A stretch of DNA of 64,000 nucleotides from Berghia stephanieae (Eukaryota; Mollusca; Gastropoda; Nudibranchia; Aeolidiidae), in NCBI GenBank assembly GCA_034508935.3, contig CM067443.1, forward strand, positions 10,336,289 to 10,400,288, read 5' to 3'. A program made the position numbers and the translations under genes. The notes under the pieces are model-generated. The model was not told the origin of the DNA, searched no databases, and saw only the letters and a program-made list of their open reading frames with translations. This document shows, in pieces, positions 19,134 to 30,719 of the stretch (position 1 is the stretch's first letter; each line of letters opens with the position of its first letter).

Positions 19134-19319
19134 GATAGTATGCGCTTGACTAAGAAGCTCACAACATTGCCATCCGGAAGTATAACGGACCAACACACAA
19201 AACTATATGTAATCATAAACGTTTATAGTTTGGTTAATACAGTTTAGTGAAAATTACTCACAAACATGGCTGGCAAAAAACAATAATAAAGGCATGAGTG
19301 ACGTCATCTTCGTTCTATC
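19134..19319 (+). mobile_element. GATAG MITE copy 3
   Basis: Complete. TATA lies to the left; the right flank has lost it (ctatcttga). Confidence 0.88.
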
Positions 19320-19346
19320 TTTGATCGTTTATTAGTGTCTCCATGC

Positions 19347-19671
19347 AACCCATGTTTGTGAGTAATTCTAACTAATCTCGATTAACCAGACTATAAACGT
19401 TTAAGGTTATTGATAGAATGCGCTTGGCCAAGGAGTTCACAACATTGCCATCCGGAAGTATAACGGACCAACACACAAACTCTGTGTAACCATGAACTTT
19501 TATAGTCTGGTTAATACAGTTTAGTGAGAACAACTCACAAACGCGGATGGCAAAAACAATAACAAAGGCCTGAGTGACGTCATCTGCATACTATCTATAC
19601 ATAGTTTTGTGTGTTGTTCCGTTAAAATTCCGGGTCGCAATGTTATGAGCTTCTTAGCCAAGCGCATACTA
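19347..19671 (-). mobile_element. GATAG MITE copy 4, split by copy 5
   Basis: Halves at 19,347-19,411 and 19,596-19,671 join around the inserted sister element. The left end of this copy is lost. The right half ends gcgcatactatc. Confidence 0.82.
19412..19595 (+). mobile_element. GATAG MITE copy 5, inside copy 4
   Basis: It belongs to a subfamily with gatagaatgcgcttggcc at one end and gacgtcatctgcatactatc at the other. It is inserted in an older copy of the opposite orientation. Confidence 0.88.
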
Positions 19672-19675
19672 TCAT

Positions 19676-19935
19676 AAGACACTCATACTAAATTCTAAGT
19701 TTTGAAACCAATATTTAATACTTCTTATCTTGTAACGGATTTATGTTTTATACCCTGTCAATAGAGTTTTTGCGAAGTTTGGTACAAATATTATAATGTT
19801 GACAACTTAAATAGTTTAATATATTATTTCAAAACATTACGTAAGAACGAGCCTTGGCCTATCTATCACTTTTGTTATGCAGTGATATTTAATTTACACG
19901 ACTCTTTCTGTTCTTCAGATTTGTTCCCTCGGGAC
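19676..19935. other. No recognisable feature
   Basis: AT-rich and apparently unique. Confidence 0.35.
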
Positions 19936-19937
19936 TA

Positions 19938-19939
<2 letters not shown>

Positions 19940-19975
<36 letters not shown>

Positions 19976-20028
19976 TCACGCATACAAATATTAACACACA
20001 CACAATTTCTAAAACACACACACACACA
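19940..20028. repeat. (CA)n microsatellite, interrupted
   Basis: CA runs at 19,940-19,970 and 20,015-20,028 with cacgcata breaks. Confidence 0.92.
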
Positions 20029-20029
20029 T

Positions 20030-20400
20030 GCTAACTGACGTTATGTTGTTTGGTTTCACTTTACACCTTCTAACGTCCCCGAATATGATATTTAAATGTT
20101 ACCAAGATCAGGAATTTCATTTCATCATTCTGAAGGTCCATCGATTTATTAAAATTTCATTATCGTTGACGCCATATTTCTTTCAACAAACAAGGGTGGC
20201 TGGTAAATAGCTCGTGGCAAGGATGGTTGTCATCGTAAAATCAGTGAATGAAATAAGAAACAAAAGGCGACAGTTTTCATGTAAGCTGTAATAAAATCGG
20301 GTTATTCAAATAATAATTAAATACTTGATAGTAGTCGACATAACAGAATATACCCAGAGCTTTAAGTTTAACAAAGAAAAATAAAGAAAAAACAAACAAA
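20030..20400. other. No recognisable feature
   Basis: AT-rich. One 60-codon open frame from 20,028 has no recognisable domain. Confidence 0.35.
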
Positions 20401-20414
20401 CATTATTTTGTGTG

Positions 20415-20416
<2 letters not shown>

Positions 20417-20476
<60 letters not shown>

Positions 20477-20477
20477 C

Positions 20478-20515
<38 letters not shown>
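20417..20515. repeat. (CT)n then (GT)n
   Basis: About 28 CT units, then about 17 GT units. Confidence 0.95.
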
Positions 20516-20517
<2 letters not shown>

Positions 20518-20640
20518 GTCTAGGTATAGGTAAGCTGTTAATCTTTTTGAATCTAGTATGATCTTAGGGTGTCGCAACGTAATTTTCCCTTTTGAAGGGA
20601 AGAATAAACATCTATTAAATCAAATTTTTCCTTATTATCG

Positions 20641-20654
20641 CCCCCCCCCCCCCC

Positions 20655-20697
<43 letters not shown>

Positions 20698-20772
20698 AAA
20701 AAAAAAAAAAAAAAAACAAAAAAAAAAAAAACAAAACGAACAAACAAACAAGACCCAATCCCCCCCCCCCCA
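20641..20772. repeat. Poly-C, long poly-A with few breaks, poly-C
   Basis: 15 C, then about 85 bp nearly all A, then a second C run at 20,760-20,772. Homopolymer lengths of this kind are often unreliable in assemblies. Confidence 0.9.
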
Positions 20773-20971
20773 CAAAAAACCCCAAAGCAAAAAAAAGAAC
20801 CACAAAAATCACCAACAACCAAGTGCACACGTACAGCAGCTATAAAAACAGAATCCAACTAATATTTCAAGTCGCCTCAAGTGTTAAACAGAACCATCAA
20901 AAAAATCTATTGAATTACAACCTATATTTATGTTATTCACTGTCATCAGTTTTCAAACAATTAGACCATAC

Positions 20972-21094
20972 TAACTACTACTACTATCTATATCTACACT
21001 TATTCTACACACCTACTATACTAATACTACTATACTTATCTACTACTACTGCTATACTACTTACTACTACTACTACTACTACTATCTACTACTA

Positions 21095-21159
<65 letters not shown>

Positions 21160-21217
21160 TACTACTACTACTACTACCTATCCTACCTACTACTACTACT
21201 ACTACTACTACTACTAT

Positions 21218-21248
<31 letters not shown>

Positions 21249-21376
21249 ATACTATACTTATCCTACTACTACTACTACTTCACTACTACTACTACTACTC
21301 ACTACTACTACTACTACTATACTTCTACTTACTAACATTACTACTACTACTACTACTACTCTAATTTACTTACTAC

Positions 21377-21412
<36 letters not shown>

Positions 21413-21428
21413 ACTACTACTACTACTT
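20972..21428. repeat. (ACT)n field
   Basis: About 450 bp of ACT/CTA units with single-base phase breaks. Confidence 0.95.
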
Positions 21429-21438
21429 CTCTTGTTTT

Positions 21439-21602
21439 TAACCAGTTCGCCACCGTACTCTGACAAAATCAATATTCAAAAATTTGGCCAGAAAATTCGT
21501 CCTTCAAATACCGATCGATTTAAATTAAATTACCCTCTTCTTGGCCAAAAAACTCTCAAACCTCGGACTTCGCTAAGAATACGACAGTTGACTGTTTAAA
21601 AC
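21439..21602. mobile_element. PAL1 copy, right arm shortened
   Basis: Terminus aaccagttcgccaccgtact, full left arm, then after ctcggacttcgct it jumps to the opposite terminus aatacgacagttgactgttt. Internal deletion removed the right inner arm, so it can no longer fold. Confidence 0.7.
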
Positions 21603-21734
21603 ACAAGACAGATTTGTGTTTCTTTATCCTCTATTCACAATTAATAAAGGAATAAACACAATGAAAGTTGTATACAAAGTTAACAATTCTCAAACATTCT
21701 GTTGTTATGTAGAATGTTAATGTTTGGTTCTAGA

Positions 21735-22197
21735 ATAAACATTATCCCAGCGTTATAAAACATGATCTGTCTGTTATGACTAATTATCTCTCCCCCCCCC
21801 CCTTTTTTTTATTTTTTACCTTATCTGTTTGTCTCGATCTTATCATTAATTCATAACTAAATACGATAGCCATTTCCCAATTTGTTTGTCGATGACATCA
21901 TTGTCTCAGTTGTTGCTATTTAAATTATTATTATAGTCCTTCAGAGCCGTTATCCCATTGGAGCCGGAGTTTATCCCTGTCGTATCTAGTGTGAGACGGA
22001 CAATAGCAATTGCTTTCCATCCTTTGGATAGGACGCTAGTCAATCGCAAAGTACTTTCCGTCAGATCTAACAGACGCGGCTACCCAATCACTGCTGGGTA
22101 GACAGGGGGTCAGAAAAAATCTCGACTGAACCCGGGATCGATCTCGGTCTCTTTGCGTGTGAAGCGAGTGCTCTACCAACTGAACTATCGGGACCCC
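21735..22197. repeat. Large inverted duplication, left arm (contains SINE-B copy 6)
   Basis: Starts near cccagcgttataaaacatga and ends at the SINE-B head. It is the reverse complement of 22,624-23,105, including unique blocks such as gatgacatcattgtctcagt and gtttgtctcgatcttatcat. Confidence 0.85.
21936..22197 (-). mobile_element. SINE-B copy 6
   Basis: Complete with a short variable tract (gacagggggtcag). Head on minus strand ccgatagttcagttggtaga. Confidence 0.9.
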
Positions 22198-22375
22198 ATC
22201 TTTTCACAATTAATAAAGGTAAAAACATAATGAAAGTTGTATTTAAAGTTTTTTAAATTCAAGCCTAGTTAAAAACTCTGTTTTTTATTTTCTTTACCAA
22301 TGCTTTGTCAAGCACGGTATAAACTTATCAACAATCTTAACTTAGCCCCAAATATGTTGCATTAATCAATAATTG

Positions 22376-22550
22376 GATCAACGTGGGACAGCGAAATGAT
22401 CTTCGCTTTCTATCCCGAAGATTCCGGGTTCAAGTCCAATCCTACGCGCTGTCATTTCGCCCGAGTTCACTTACGGCCGTTGTGAAACCGCCGACCGATG
22501 GCGATATACCATTCAGATAACATTTCGCCACAATGATGAATAAAAGGGAC
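22376..22550 (+). mobile_element. Possible tRNA-headed SINE, single copy
   Basis: gggacagcgaaatgatcttc followed by a B-box-like gattccgggttcaagtcc, then a GC-richer body (cacttacggccgttgtgaaa, ccgccgaccgatggcgata). It lies in the spacer of the large inverted duplication. No second copy is in the window, so family status is unproven. It could also be a decayed tRNA gene. Confidence 0.4.
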
Positions 22551-22623
22551 TTTCTTCATTATTCTCTTAAAATGTCATTATTTTTCCATGAGGAAGAATT
22601 CATTGGATAGCAAAAGGATTTAA

Positions 22624-22916
22624 GGGACTCCCGATGACTCAGTTGGTAGAGCACTAGCTTCGCAACGGTGCAAGGAGCGATCCCGGGTGCAGTCAACTAT
22701 TTTCCCTGACCTCCCGCCACCCCCCACCCCCCACCCCTCCCTGTCCATCAAGCAGTGATTTGGTAGCTCGTCTGTTAGATATAGCAGAAAGTACTTTTCA
22801 GGCAATAGACTAGCATCTTGTCCAAAGGATAGCAAGCAATTACTATTGTCCGTCTCACACTAGATAAGACAGGGATAAACTCCGGCTCCATGGGCCTAAC
22901 GGCTCTGAAGGACTAC
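22624..22916 (+). mobile_element. SINE-B copy 7
   Basis: Full length. The variable tract is longer (cccgccaccccccacccccc then accc) than in its mirror copy 6, showing that this tract changed after the duplication. Confidence 0.9.
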
Positions 22917-23105
22917 GATAAGAATTTAAATAGCAACAACTGAGACAATGATGTCATCGACAAACAAATTGGGATATGGCTATCGTATTTAGTTATGAAT
23001 TAATGATAAGCCCGAGACAAACAGATAAGATAAGGAGGGGGGGGGGGGGGGCGATAATTAGTCATAATAGACAGATCATGTTTAATAACACATAACACTG
23101 GGATG
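22624..23105. repeat. Large inverted duplication, right arm (contains SINE-B copy 7)
   Basis: Mirror of 21,735-22,197. The SINE, about 150 bp of unique flank and a C/G run (23,036-23,051) are all matched in reverse. The spacer between the arms is about 426 bp. Confidence 0.85.
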
Positions 23106-23107
23106 TC

Positions 23108-23145
23108 GTGATGGTGATAGTGGTGGTGGTGATGGTTGTTGTAAT
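23108..23145. repeat. (GTG/GAT)n-like short run
   Basis: tgatggtgatagtggtggtg, a minor trinucleotide stretch. Confidence 0.6.
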
Positions 23146-23194
23146 CGTGAGGTGTTTTGAAAACAACTCGGAAAGATTAGCGGTAAATATATAT

Positions 23195-23217
23195 TTATTA
23201 TTATTATTATTATTATA

Positions 23218-23286
<69 letters not shown>

Positions 23287-23370
23287 AATTCATCATCATC
23301 ATATAATAATAATATCATCATCATCATCATATCATCATCATCATCATCATCACCATCATTATCATTGTCA
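23195..23370. repeat. (ATT)n then (ATC)n
   Basis: About 30 ATT units to 23,284, then about 25 ATC units with a few breaks. Confidence 0.95.
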
Positions 23371-23385
23371 TCCTTATCTTATGAA

Positions 23386-23750
23386 TCTAAATATTATTTT
23401 ACAACAACACAACATCGCCATGAAAATAATAACGTTTTAATTCAGCCTGAATTGCGTCAATGACACCATTCATTCCGTCCAAAGTTCCTTTTTTCCTCTT
23501 TAAGTTGACTTTGATCTTTGATGTAATCCCTTTCAATTGCCAAGATGCCGTGGACCCTCGATAGGGTTTTAATGCGTCAGTAAACAGACTGAAAGAGGTC
23601 TTAACACTTAGCTGCACGCTTGGGTGTATTCTCAGTCTCTCAATCAAAAACTCTGCTCCCGAGAATGACCAAAACAATCAAGAACAAAACATCATGCTAG
23701 TGATCAGATGGGATGGGTTTAATGACCCAATAATTATTCCGTACTTTGAA
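23386..23750. other. No recognisable feature
   Basis: A minus-strand frame of 92 codons (23,399-23,677; with LIERLRIHPSVQLSVKTSF and PYRGSTASWQLKGITSKIK) lies here. It has a fairly natural amino-acid mix and no repeat content, but no known domain was recognised and there is no codon or homology support. Confidence 0.25.
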
Positions 23751-23754
23751 AAAA

Positions 23755-24010
23755 AAACATATCTAAATTTTGGCCAGAAACTCAACCTTCAAATATAGAT
23801 AGTTCGAAGATGACGTCACTCATGTCTTTGTTATTGATATTTTGCCATCCGCGTTTATGAGTAATGCTCACTGAACTGTATTAACCTGACTATAAACGTT
23901 CATGGATACACACGGTTTTGTGTGTTGGTCGGTTATACTCCCGGATGGCAATGTTATGAGCTTCTTAGCCAAGCGCATACTATCTATATATCGATCGATT
24001 ATACGTGAAT
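23755..24010. mobile_element. PAL1 arm, split by GATAG copy 6
   Basis: aaattttggccagaaactca then ccttcaaata, broken by GATAG, resuming as tatcgatcgattat after 23,984. Confidence 0.65.
23798..23984 (-). mobile_element. GATAG MITE copy 6, inside PAL1
   Basis: Complete (gatagttcgaagatgacgtc to gcgcatactatc). The host arm supplies the target at aaatat. Confidence 0.9.
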
Positions 24011-24092
24011 AAATGTACATAAGAAAAGAATTATAGAACAGTCTTGCAAACATTTGTAACGGATGTATTTTAACATGTATTATGAGCCTACA

Positions 24093-24390
24093 TGCGGCTA
24101 TGTGGTCTTGTGGTATGGCACTCGCTGTCGGATCGGAAGGTCCTGGGTTCGTGCCTCGCTTGGCGCATAGTTGAGTCCTTGGAAAATGCTCTTCACTCAC
24201 GTTCACCCACCGTACTCAGGTGTAAAATGAGTAACTGCCATTAACAGCGTTGTCTCTGTCGGAAAAAAAAATGTAATATCGCGTAACATGCGTCTTGTGT
24301 TGTTCTATATGTTACGTGTTTCTGTTGGTCGGGGAACCCTTGTAAAGCGCTTTGAACATGTTTAGTGGATACTGCACTATATAAACGCTC
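24093..24390 (+). mobile_element. SINE-A copy 13
   Basis: Full length. The A and B boxes are near consensus (tggtcttgtgg, gggttcgtgcc), and it is followed by (AT)n. Confidence 0.9.
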
Positions 24391-24403
24391 ACTATTTTAT
24401 ATA

Positions 24404-24405
24404 CA

Positions 24406-24442
<37 letters not shown>

Positions 24443-24579
24443 ATATATATATAATACAAATTGTCACTTAGGAATAAGCCCACAGAAACGAACGTCTCGG
24501 CCACAAAATGTTAGTGACAATTTGTATTCTATATTAGCTCTAACCATCATTATCGAGCACCTACGAGTACCCACCAACA

Positions 24580-24638
<59 letters not shown>

Positions 24639-24652
24639 CAATATATATATAA
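24404..24652. repeat. Two (AT)n tracts with a 15-bp inverted repeat between
   Basis: AT runs at 24,404-24,452 and 24,581-24,652. Between them aatacaaattgtcac (24,453) and gtgacaatttgtatt (24,514) form a perfect stem over a loop of 46 bp that has cgaacgtctcggcc. Confidence 0.85.
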
Positions 24653-24788
24653 GACTGTAAGCGTTTCAAACCTTTATAGAACAAAGACATTTTGTAGGCC
24701 GGTGTTAACCAAATAACCCAAAGGGAATCATTGATATCTTGTATTGAATAGACTTTTAAAACATTCCATTTGTTGATGCCGTTTTTAC

Positions 24789-25095
24789 AATACCCTTCAA
24801 CAGTCGTAACGTCACTTCCTTTCAAATGACGCATGGTAACTTAGTAACGCTGGCTCTTAACTATCTGAACAATGGCGGACGCTGATATGAAATATTTCTC
24901 CGGCGAGCATAAAGCGTATCCAGAGGGGAAAAAAACCCCATAAATTTGATCATGTTTTGACTTTTACACATTCTGATCACAAGACATGTGAAAAGTTCTA
25001 GCCAGCATGAAAAATAAAAAGTAATGATTTTCTTTGTTTAGAACCAAGATGGCCGCCGTTGCCGGGCGCGTGACATCAGACTATTGAATCGTATT
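24789..25095 (+). mobile_element. F MITE copy 2
   Basis: Complete: aatacccttcaacagtcgta at the left, actattgaatcgtatt at the right. Confidence 0.85.
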
Positions 25096-25234
25096 ACAAC
25101 GATGTTACTAGTGTGCATCTGTGTCAGTGTGTCTATGTCAATATTGTATTGTTATAAGTGAGTAACCAAATGACAAATTGCCAATCTTTTTTGAACAATG
25201 AAGATTTATTATTATTTCTGCTGTATTCAGGAAA

Positions 25235-25350
25235 ACCCCATATTTCATAATTTGGCCAAAAACTCGTCCTTCAAATATCGATCGATTTAATGACCCTCAT
25301 CTATGAAAAAAAAACAACTCTCAAACCTGGGACTTCGCGAAGTGCGGACA
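25235..25350. mobile_element. PAL1, left arm only
   Basis: ataatttggccaaaaactcg, then caaatatcgatcgatttaat, ending ctgggacttcgcgaagt at the centre. Confidence 0.65.
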
Positions 25351-25682
25351 GAATGAATGCATATATCTTGCGAAGACCGACAAGACTGTCATGCATTTCA
25401 TTTCATAGGGTTTGCACGAGTAGGCCGTATAGGCTATTCCAATAATATAATCAAGAAGCAGGTCCTACTAATTTGATTGGTGAGCCGATTGTGTGGTCAG
25501 TCAATCACTCACCCCTAATTTTAGAAGTGATAAGATCGAATCTATTTGAGAAAAGGGTCATCGATTACCTTAGTCTCACTGCCTGCTTGCCGACGAAATT
25601 TCGTTTTAAGATACCGCCCTATCTGGACCTTCAGATTGAGACATTTTTAATTATTATAATGGAGTTTTTAAGCTCACTTCCC

Positions 25683-26095
<413 letters not shown>

Positions 26096-26099
26096 CCAA

Positions 26100-26465
26100 G
26101 ACAAGATGAAGCGAACTATATATTTAAAATTCAAATCCAAGATAAGCAAAATTACGTTAAATACAAACTGAGGCAGAAAAAATTACAATATTACATGATG
26201 CTTTTGTATAATATCTTTCAAGCGCTGTCTCGTTATAATATTGATAATTTTAAACATAAATGTATTGGATATTTTTTTGACAAAGTTAAAAACTATTTTA
26301 CAAGTTTCTTTGAACCCTTATCGAAGTTTCACATCTTTATTTTGATTGAATTGTTTTCTGTCTTGTTCATTCTTGATTCGCAATGAGATGATATGGCAAC
26401 ACAAAAAAAAAGTTTATATTTTATGTATTACAATCGCCTTAATAATCGTTTACATGCATAATTAA
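26100..26465. other. No recognisable feature
   Basis: AT-rich, apparently unique. Confidence 0.35.
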
Positions 26466-26469
26466 ATTG

Positions 26470-26763
26470 ATATTTATATAGCGCAATATCCACTAAATGT
26501 GCTCAAAGCGCTTTACAAGCGGTCCCTGGTCAACAGCAACATTTAACAAGAGGGACAGGACATGCCGCCTGTTAGGCGATATTACAATTTTCCGGACAAA
26601 GACACCGCTGTAAACGGCCAGGTACTCATTTTACACCCGAGTGCGGTGAGAGAATGTGAGTAAAGAGCCTTTTCCAAGGACTCAAGTATGCGCCGAGCGA
26701 GGCTCGAACCCAGGACCTTCCGATCCGAAAGCGAGTGTCATACCACTAGACCAAATAGCGCAA
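26470..26763 (-). mobile_element. SINE-A copy 14
   Basis: Full length and close to consensus (ggctcgaacccaggacc on +). Head ends at ccaaatagcgc. Confidence 0.92.
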
Positions 26764-26938
26764 AATAATAATGACGATAATAAAGAATTGTGACAATAAC
26801 TAGCTCTACAGATTTTTAAGCCCGTAATTTCAATTCAACATCCTCTCTTTGACGCATTTTATTTTTGTAAGTAGTAGTAGGAGCTTATGCAATTTAATAT
26901 ACATTGGATTTAAAGGCTTTATTAAGACAACGAATATA

Positions 26939-27124
26939 GATAGAACGAAGATGACGCTAGTCAGGTCTTTGTTATTGTTTTTTGCCATCCGCGTTTATGA
27001 ATAATTCTCACTAAACTATATTGATCAGACTATAAACGATCATGGTTACACACAGTTTTGTGTGTTGGTCCGTTATTCTTCCGGATGGCAATGTTGTGAA
27101 CTTCTTAGTCAAGAACATACTATC
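26939..27124 (-). mobile_element. GATAG MITE copy 7
   Basis: Complete, slightly diverged. It abuts copy 8 with ctatctatctatagatag between them. Confidence 0.88.
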
Positions 27125-27131
27125 TATCTAT

Positions 27132-27498
27132 AGATAGAACGAATATGACGTCACTCAAACCTTTGTTATTGTATTTGGCGTTGTGAGTGATTCTCACTAA
27201 ACTGTATTGCCCAGACTATATAGATAGAATGCGCTTGGCCAAGGAGTTCACAACATTGCCATCCGGAAGTATAACGGACCAACACACAAACTCTGTGTAA
27301 CCATGAACTTTTATAGTCTGGTTAATACAGTTTAGTGAGAACAACTCACAAACGCGGATGGCAAAAACAATAACAAAGGCCTGAGTGACGTCATCTGCAT
27401 ACTATCTATAAGTTCATGGTTACACATAGCTTTGTCTGTTGGTCCGTTATACTTCCGGATGGCAATGTTGAGAGCTTCTTAGCCAAGTGCATCCTATC
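27132..27498 (-). mobile_element. GATAG MITE copy 8, split by copy 9
   Basis: Halves 27,132-27,222 and 27,407-27,498. The break is at the internal agactaTATAa site. Confidence 0.85.
27223..27406 (+). mobile_element. GATAG MITE copy 9, inside copy 8
   Basis: Subfamily with gatagaatgcgcttggcc, nearly identical to copy 5. Opposite orientation to its host. Confidence 0.9.
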
Positions 27499-27629
27499 TA
27501 TTTTAATCAAAATTAGTACCCCCACTCTTTGAAAGCTATTTTGGTCTCTATGCCAAAGAATAATTTAGACTATAACAGTAACAACAAACTCAGGTAGAGC
27601 TAAAGCAGTAAGTCTTCTCAGAAGACCCC

Positions 27630-27655
27630 CTCCCCCCCCCCCCCCCTCCCTCCCC
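27630..27655. repeat. Poly-C, interrupted
   Basis: C run with ctccctccccc edges. Confidence 0.85.
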
Positions 27656-27683
27656 CACCCTCGAACATGCTTTGAACATGTTC

Positions 27684-28023
27684 GGCATTGCCATCTGGAA
27701 CTATAACGGCCAACACACAAAACAATGTCTAACCATGAACGTGTATAGATAGTATGCAGATGACGTCACTCAGACTTTTGTTATTGTTTTTGCCATCCGC
27801 GTTTGTGAGTTGTTCTCACTAAACTGTATTAACCAGACTTTAAAATTTCATGGTTACACAGAGTTTGTGTGTTGGTCCGTTATACTTCCGGATGGCAATG
27901 TTGTGAACACCTTGGCCAAGCGCATTCTATCTATAGTCTGGCAGTTAACTGAGTATTACTCATAAACGCGGATGGCAAAAACAATAACAAAGACCTGAGT
28001 GACATCAACTTCGAACTATCTAT
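27684..28023 (+). mobile_element. GATAG MITE copy 10, split by copy 11
   Basis: Halves 27,684-27,747 and 27,932-28,023. The left end is lost. Broken at the same internal tatagtctgg site as copy 8. Confidence 0.85.
27748..27931 (-). mobile_element. GATAG MITE copy 11, inside copy 10
   Basis: Complete: gatagtatgcagatgacgtc to gcgcattctatc. Opposite orientation to its host. Confidence 0.9.
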
Positions 28024-28027
28024 AATA

Positions 28028-28258
28028 TGTTACAGTGAATGACGTAATCAGTCGGATGGCGAAAAGCTTTGAACTGAGATATTGTCAAGTTTAGTTAGAA
28101 GGTCAATTTTGATTAAAAATGAGTTCTTGTTATAAATGATTAAATCAACCCTTTTTGTTCATCTTCGGGAAATAGCAAAGGTTAATTTCATTTCTTTCAG
28201 AAAATGCAAATCCAAAAATCCTCACCTTCCGACTGAATATGTCATGCATTGACACATA
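28028..28258 (-). mobile_element. Element L copy 1
   Basis: Ends gttacagtgaatgacgtaat, cagtcggatggcgaaaag against ccttccgactgaatatgtca then tgcattgacac: an inverted repeat of about 28 bp. The whole aligns in reverse with 40,441-40,833, which is longer by about 160 bp internally. Confidence 0.7.
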
Positions 28259-28259
28259 T

Positions 28260-29010
28260 AGTCATTGATAAAATGGATATTTTAAAGATATAATTTAGAA
28301 AGATGAAAACAACTATAAAACTAATGCATATAAAAGTAGATCCTAAGATATAATGAAATTATTTAAACAGAATGAAAATATTTTAAAATACAGTAAAATT
28401 GTAGCATTTGTTTCATTCTATAGCTCATAGAATAATTTTCGAAAGTTCGAAGTATTATTGCTTCAATACATCATTAACATGAAAATGATTTAAATAATTT
28501 ATGAAATTATCAACATAAAGACAATCTATTTTGTTAAGCTTAAAAAAGTTCCTAGCATATTCTCGTAAAAATGTCATTCATTTAAGGACTTCAAATTTAA
28601 GATTGTCATAATAAAATGTAATGTTAACACATGAATGCTTTTTTCAATTATTATTTGATAAATGTTGCAGATTCTATTTAAAACGTCATCCAAGCTCTTG
28701 ACACTTGGAAAAGCTCTCCAGATATAAAAACTCGAATTGAAACAAAAGAAGCAAAAAATTATAACTTGTTGTTTTTAAAAGCCATTCTTCCTCGTTGAAA
28801 TGTTGATTAACTCAATTGTGTCAATGCCAAATGTATTCCATTGTGATGAATATGCAATGGCATTGATAAAAGGAAATGTTCCAACAATTATTCAAAATCT
28901 TGATTAGGTCTCTGCCATGTGATATTATTACATTTTCCGGAAGGTTGTGTTTAAAATTAAAGATTAAAACAACATTATTTTAAAGGCACAAAAGAACACA
29001 GCAAAGGGAA
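28260..29010. other. Longest AT-rich stretch without family copies
   Basis: About 750 bp, strongly AT-rich. No repeat family, coding signal or inverted repeat was seen. It is a candidate for unique sequence. Confidence 0.4.
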
Positions 29011-29013
29011 ATC

Positions 29014-29026
29014 ATGATAATGATGA

Positions 29027-29083
<57 letters not shown>

Positions 29084-29192
29084 GATGATAATGATGATAA
29101 TGATTATAATGATAATGATTATAAGATAATGATTATGATGATGATGATGGTGATGATGAGGGTGATGATGATGATAATGATGATGAGATGAA
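29014..29192. repeat. (ATG)n microsatellite
   Basis: About 55 units with ata interruptions. Confidence 0.95.
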
Positions 29193-29543
29193 GGAGGTGG
29201 AGAAAGGGGGGGGGGAGGGGCACGTGCACCCACCCACTCGTTTGAAACGTAACACATATTATGCAAGAGACTAAAATGACACTGATAAGTAAAGGTCAAC
29301 ACATGTGTAATATTGCATAGTGTGCCAATACCAAGACCAAAACATCCTGGCACTGAAACCCAAATTATCCCGTAGAAAAATTGGCCTGAGCTGCATGCAC
29401 CATGCACCATCAATCATGCCCATTGTTCTACCATTGGTGATATCCAACTGTGCTCTGTTTGTTGTCCAGGATTTTACGTCACCAGTACTGAAAGAAATAT
29501 CTAATGGCATATTATAAGCAGTTGCTAGAGCATCTGACCAATA

Positions 29544-29726
29544 GATAGCATGCCTTGGCTAAGAAGCTCATAACATTGCCATCCGAAGTATAACGGACTA
29601 ACACACAAAACTGTGTGTATCCATGACCTTTATAGTTAGGTTAATACAGTTCAGTGAGCATTACTCATACACGCGAATGGCAAAAAACAATAACAAAGAC
29701 CTGAGTGACGTCATCTTCGAACTATC
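29544..29726 (+). mobile_element. GATAG MITE copy 12
   Basis: Complete, inserted in unit 1 of the duplication. TATA on the right, ata on the left. Confidence 0.88.
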
Positions 29727-30037
29727 TATAAACACAAAAAGAAAAAGTTTAAAATGTCATCAAGATATAATCAGACTTGTCAGAAATGTTCCTTTTTTCC
29801 AGAAAAATGAAGAAATTAAGTGCAGTAAGGTCGCGAAGTTTTTATTCTCTGTTGTCTTCTGGCACTTGCTACTCACTTCATTACTTTTTTTTCATAAAGA
29901 ACTAAAGTTAATTCCACGAAAGCACAGATAGGGTATAAGGGAACAATGAACCACAAAAGGCGGAAACTTGAGAGTTTAATTAAATTTTTAACCCGACAAG
30001 GAAACAATAAAAAAGAGACAATGAAGACAGAAATCTA

Positions 30038-30345
30038 AATAGGGTTCAACAGTCGTGACGTCTCTTCCCTCGTTATGACGCATTGTAACTTAGTTACTGG
30101 TTCTAAACTATCCGAACAATGGCGGACGCCTTATGAAATACTTCTCCAACAAGCATAAAAAAAATGCGTATCAAGAGAGAAAGACATTATAAATCTGATC
30201 ATGTTTTGACATTTATAAATTCTGATCACATGACATGTGAAAAAGTTCTAGCCAGCATAAAGATTTTTAAAATTCCGAATCTCTTTGTTTAGAACCAAGC
30301 TGCTGGTTTGTGAGCGGACGTGACATCAGATTATTGAATCCTATT
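30038..30345 (+). mobile_element. F MITE copy 3
   Basis: Both ends present (ttcaacagtcgtgacgtctc; gacatcagattattgaatcc). It lies between the two duplication units. Confidence 0.82.
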
Positions 30346-30666
30346 ATCCCATAGAAAAATTGGCCTGCATACACCATCAATCATGTCCATTGTTCTACAT
30401 TGGTGATATCCAGCATTGCCTTATTGTCCAGGAGTTTACGTCACCAAACTGAAAGAAATATCTGATGGCATATACCGCAGTGATCTTGCTCAGTAGCTAG
30501 AGCATTCGACTTATAAACAAATTAATGGTTTCAATTCACGATGTTATTTTGTTTTTTTAACCGAATATAAAACGGATGCTATGGAATTAGCATAAGGCAG
30601 TGTCCACAGCATTACTATTGATTGAGCATCTTAGACTGTAATAATTAGATAACAGGACGTTGCATT

Positions 30667-30687
30667 ATATATATATTATATTATATT

Positions 30688-30719
<32 letters not shown>

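Noticed and set aside
20823-21335. 170-codon Thr/Tyr/Leu frame
   Set aside because: Product of the ACT array; the first 50 residues are unremarkable.
23399-23677. 92-codon minus-strand frame as a host exon
   Set aside because: No recognised domain, no splice context checked, length within chance; kept only as a remark.
24453-24528. 15-bp perfect stem between (AT)n tracts as a terminator or regulatory RNA
   Set aside because: Could simply be ends of a small unknown repeat; no support for function, so only listed as part of the AT-tract feature.
26939-28023. CRISPR-like array of similar units
   Set aside because: Units are 180 bp transposons in mixed orientation and nested, not short repeats with spacers; the host is an animal.
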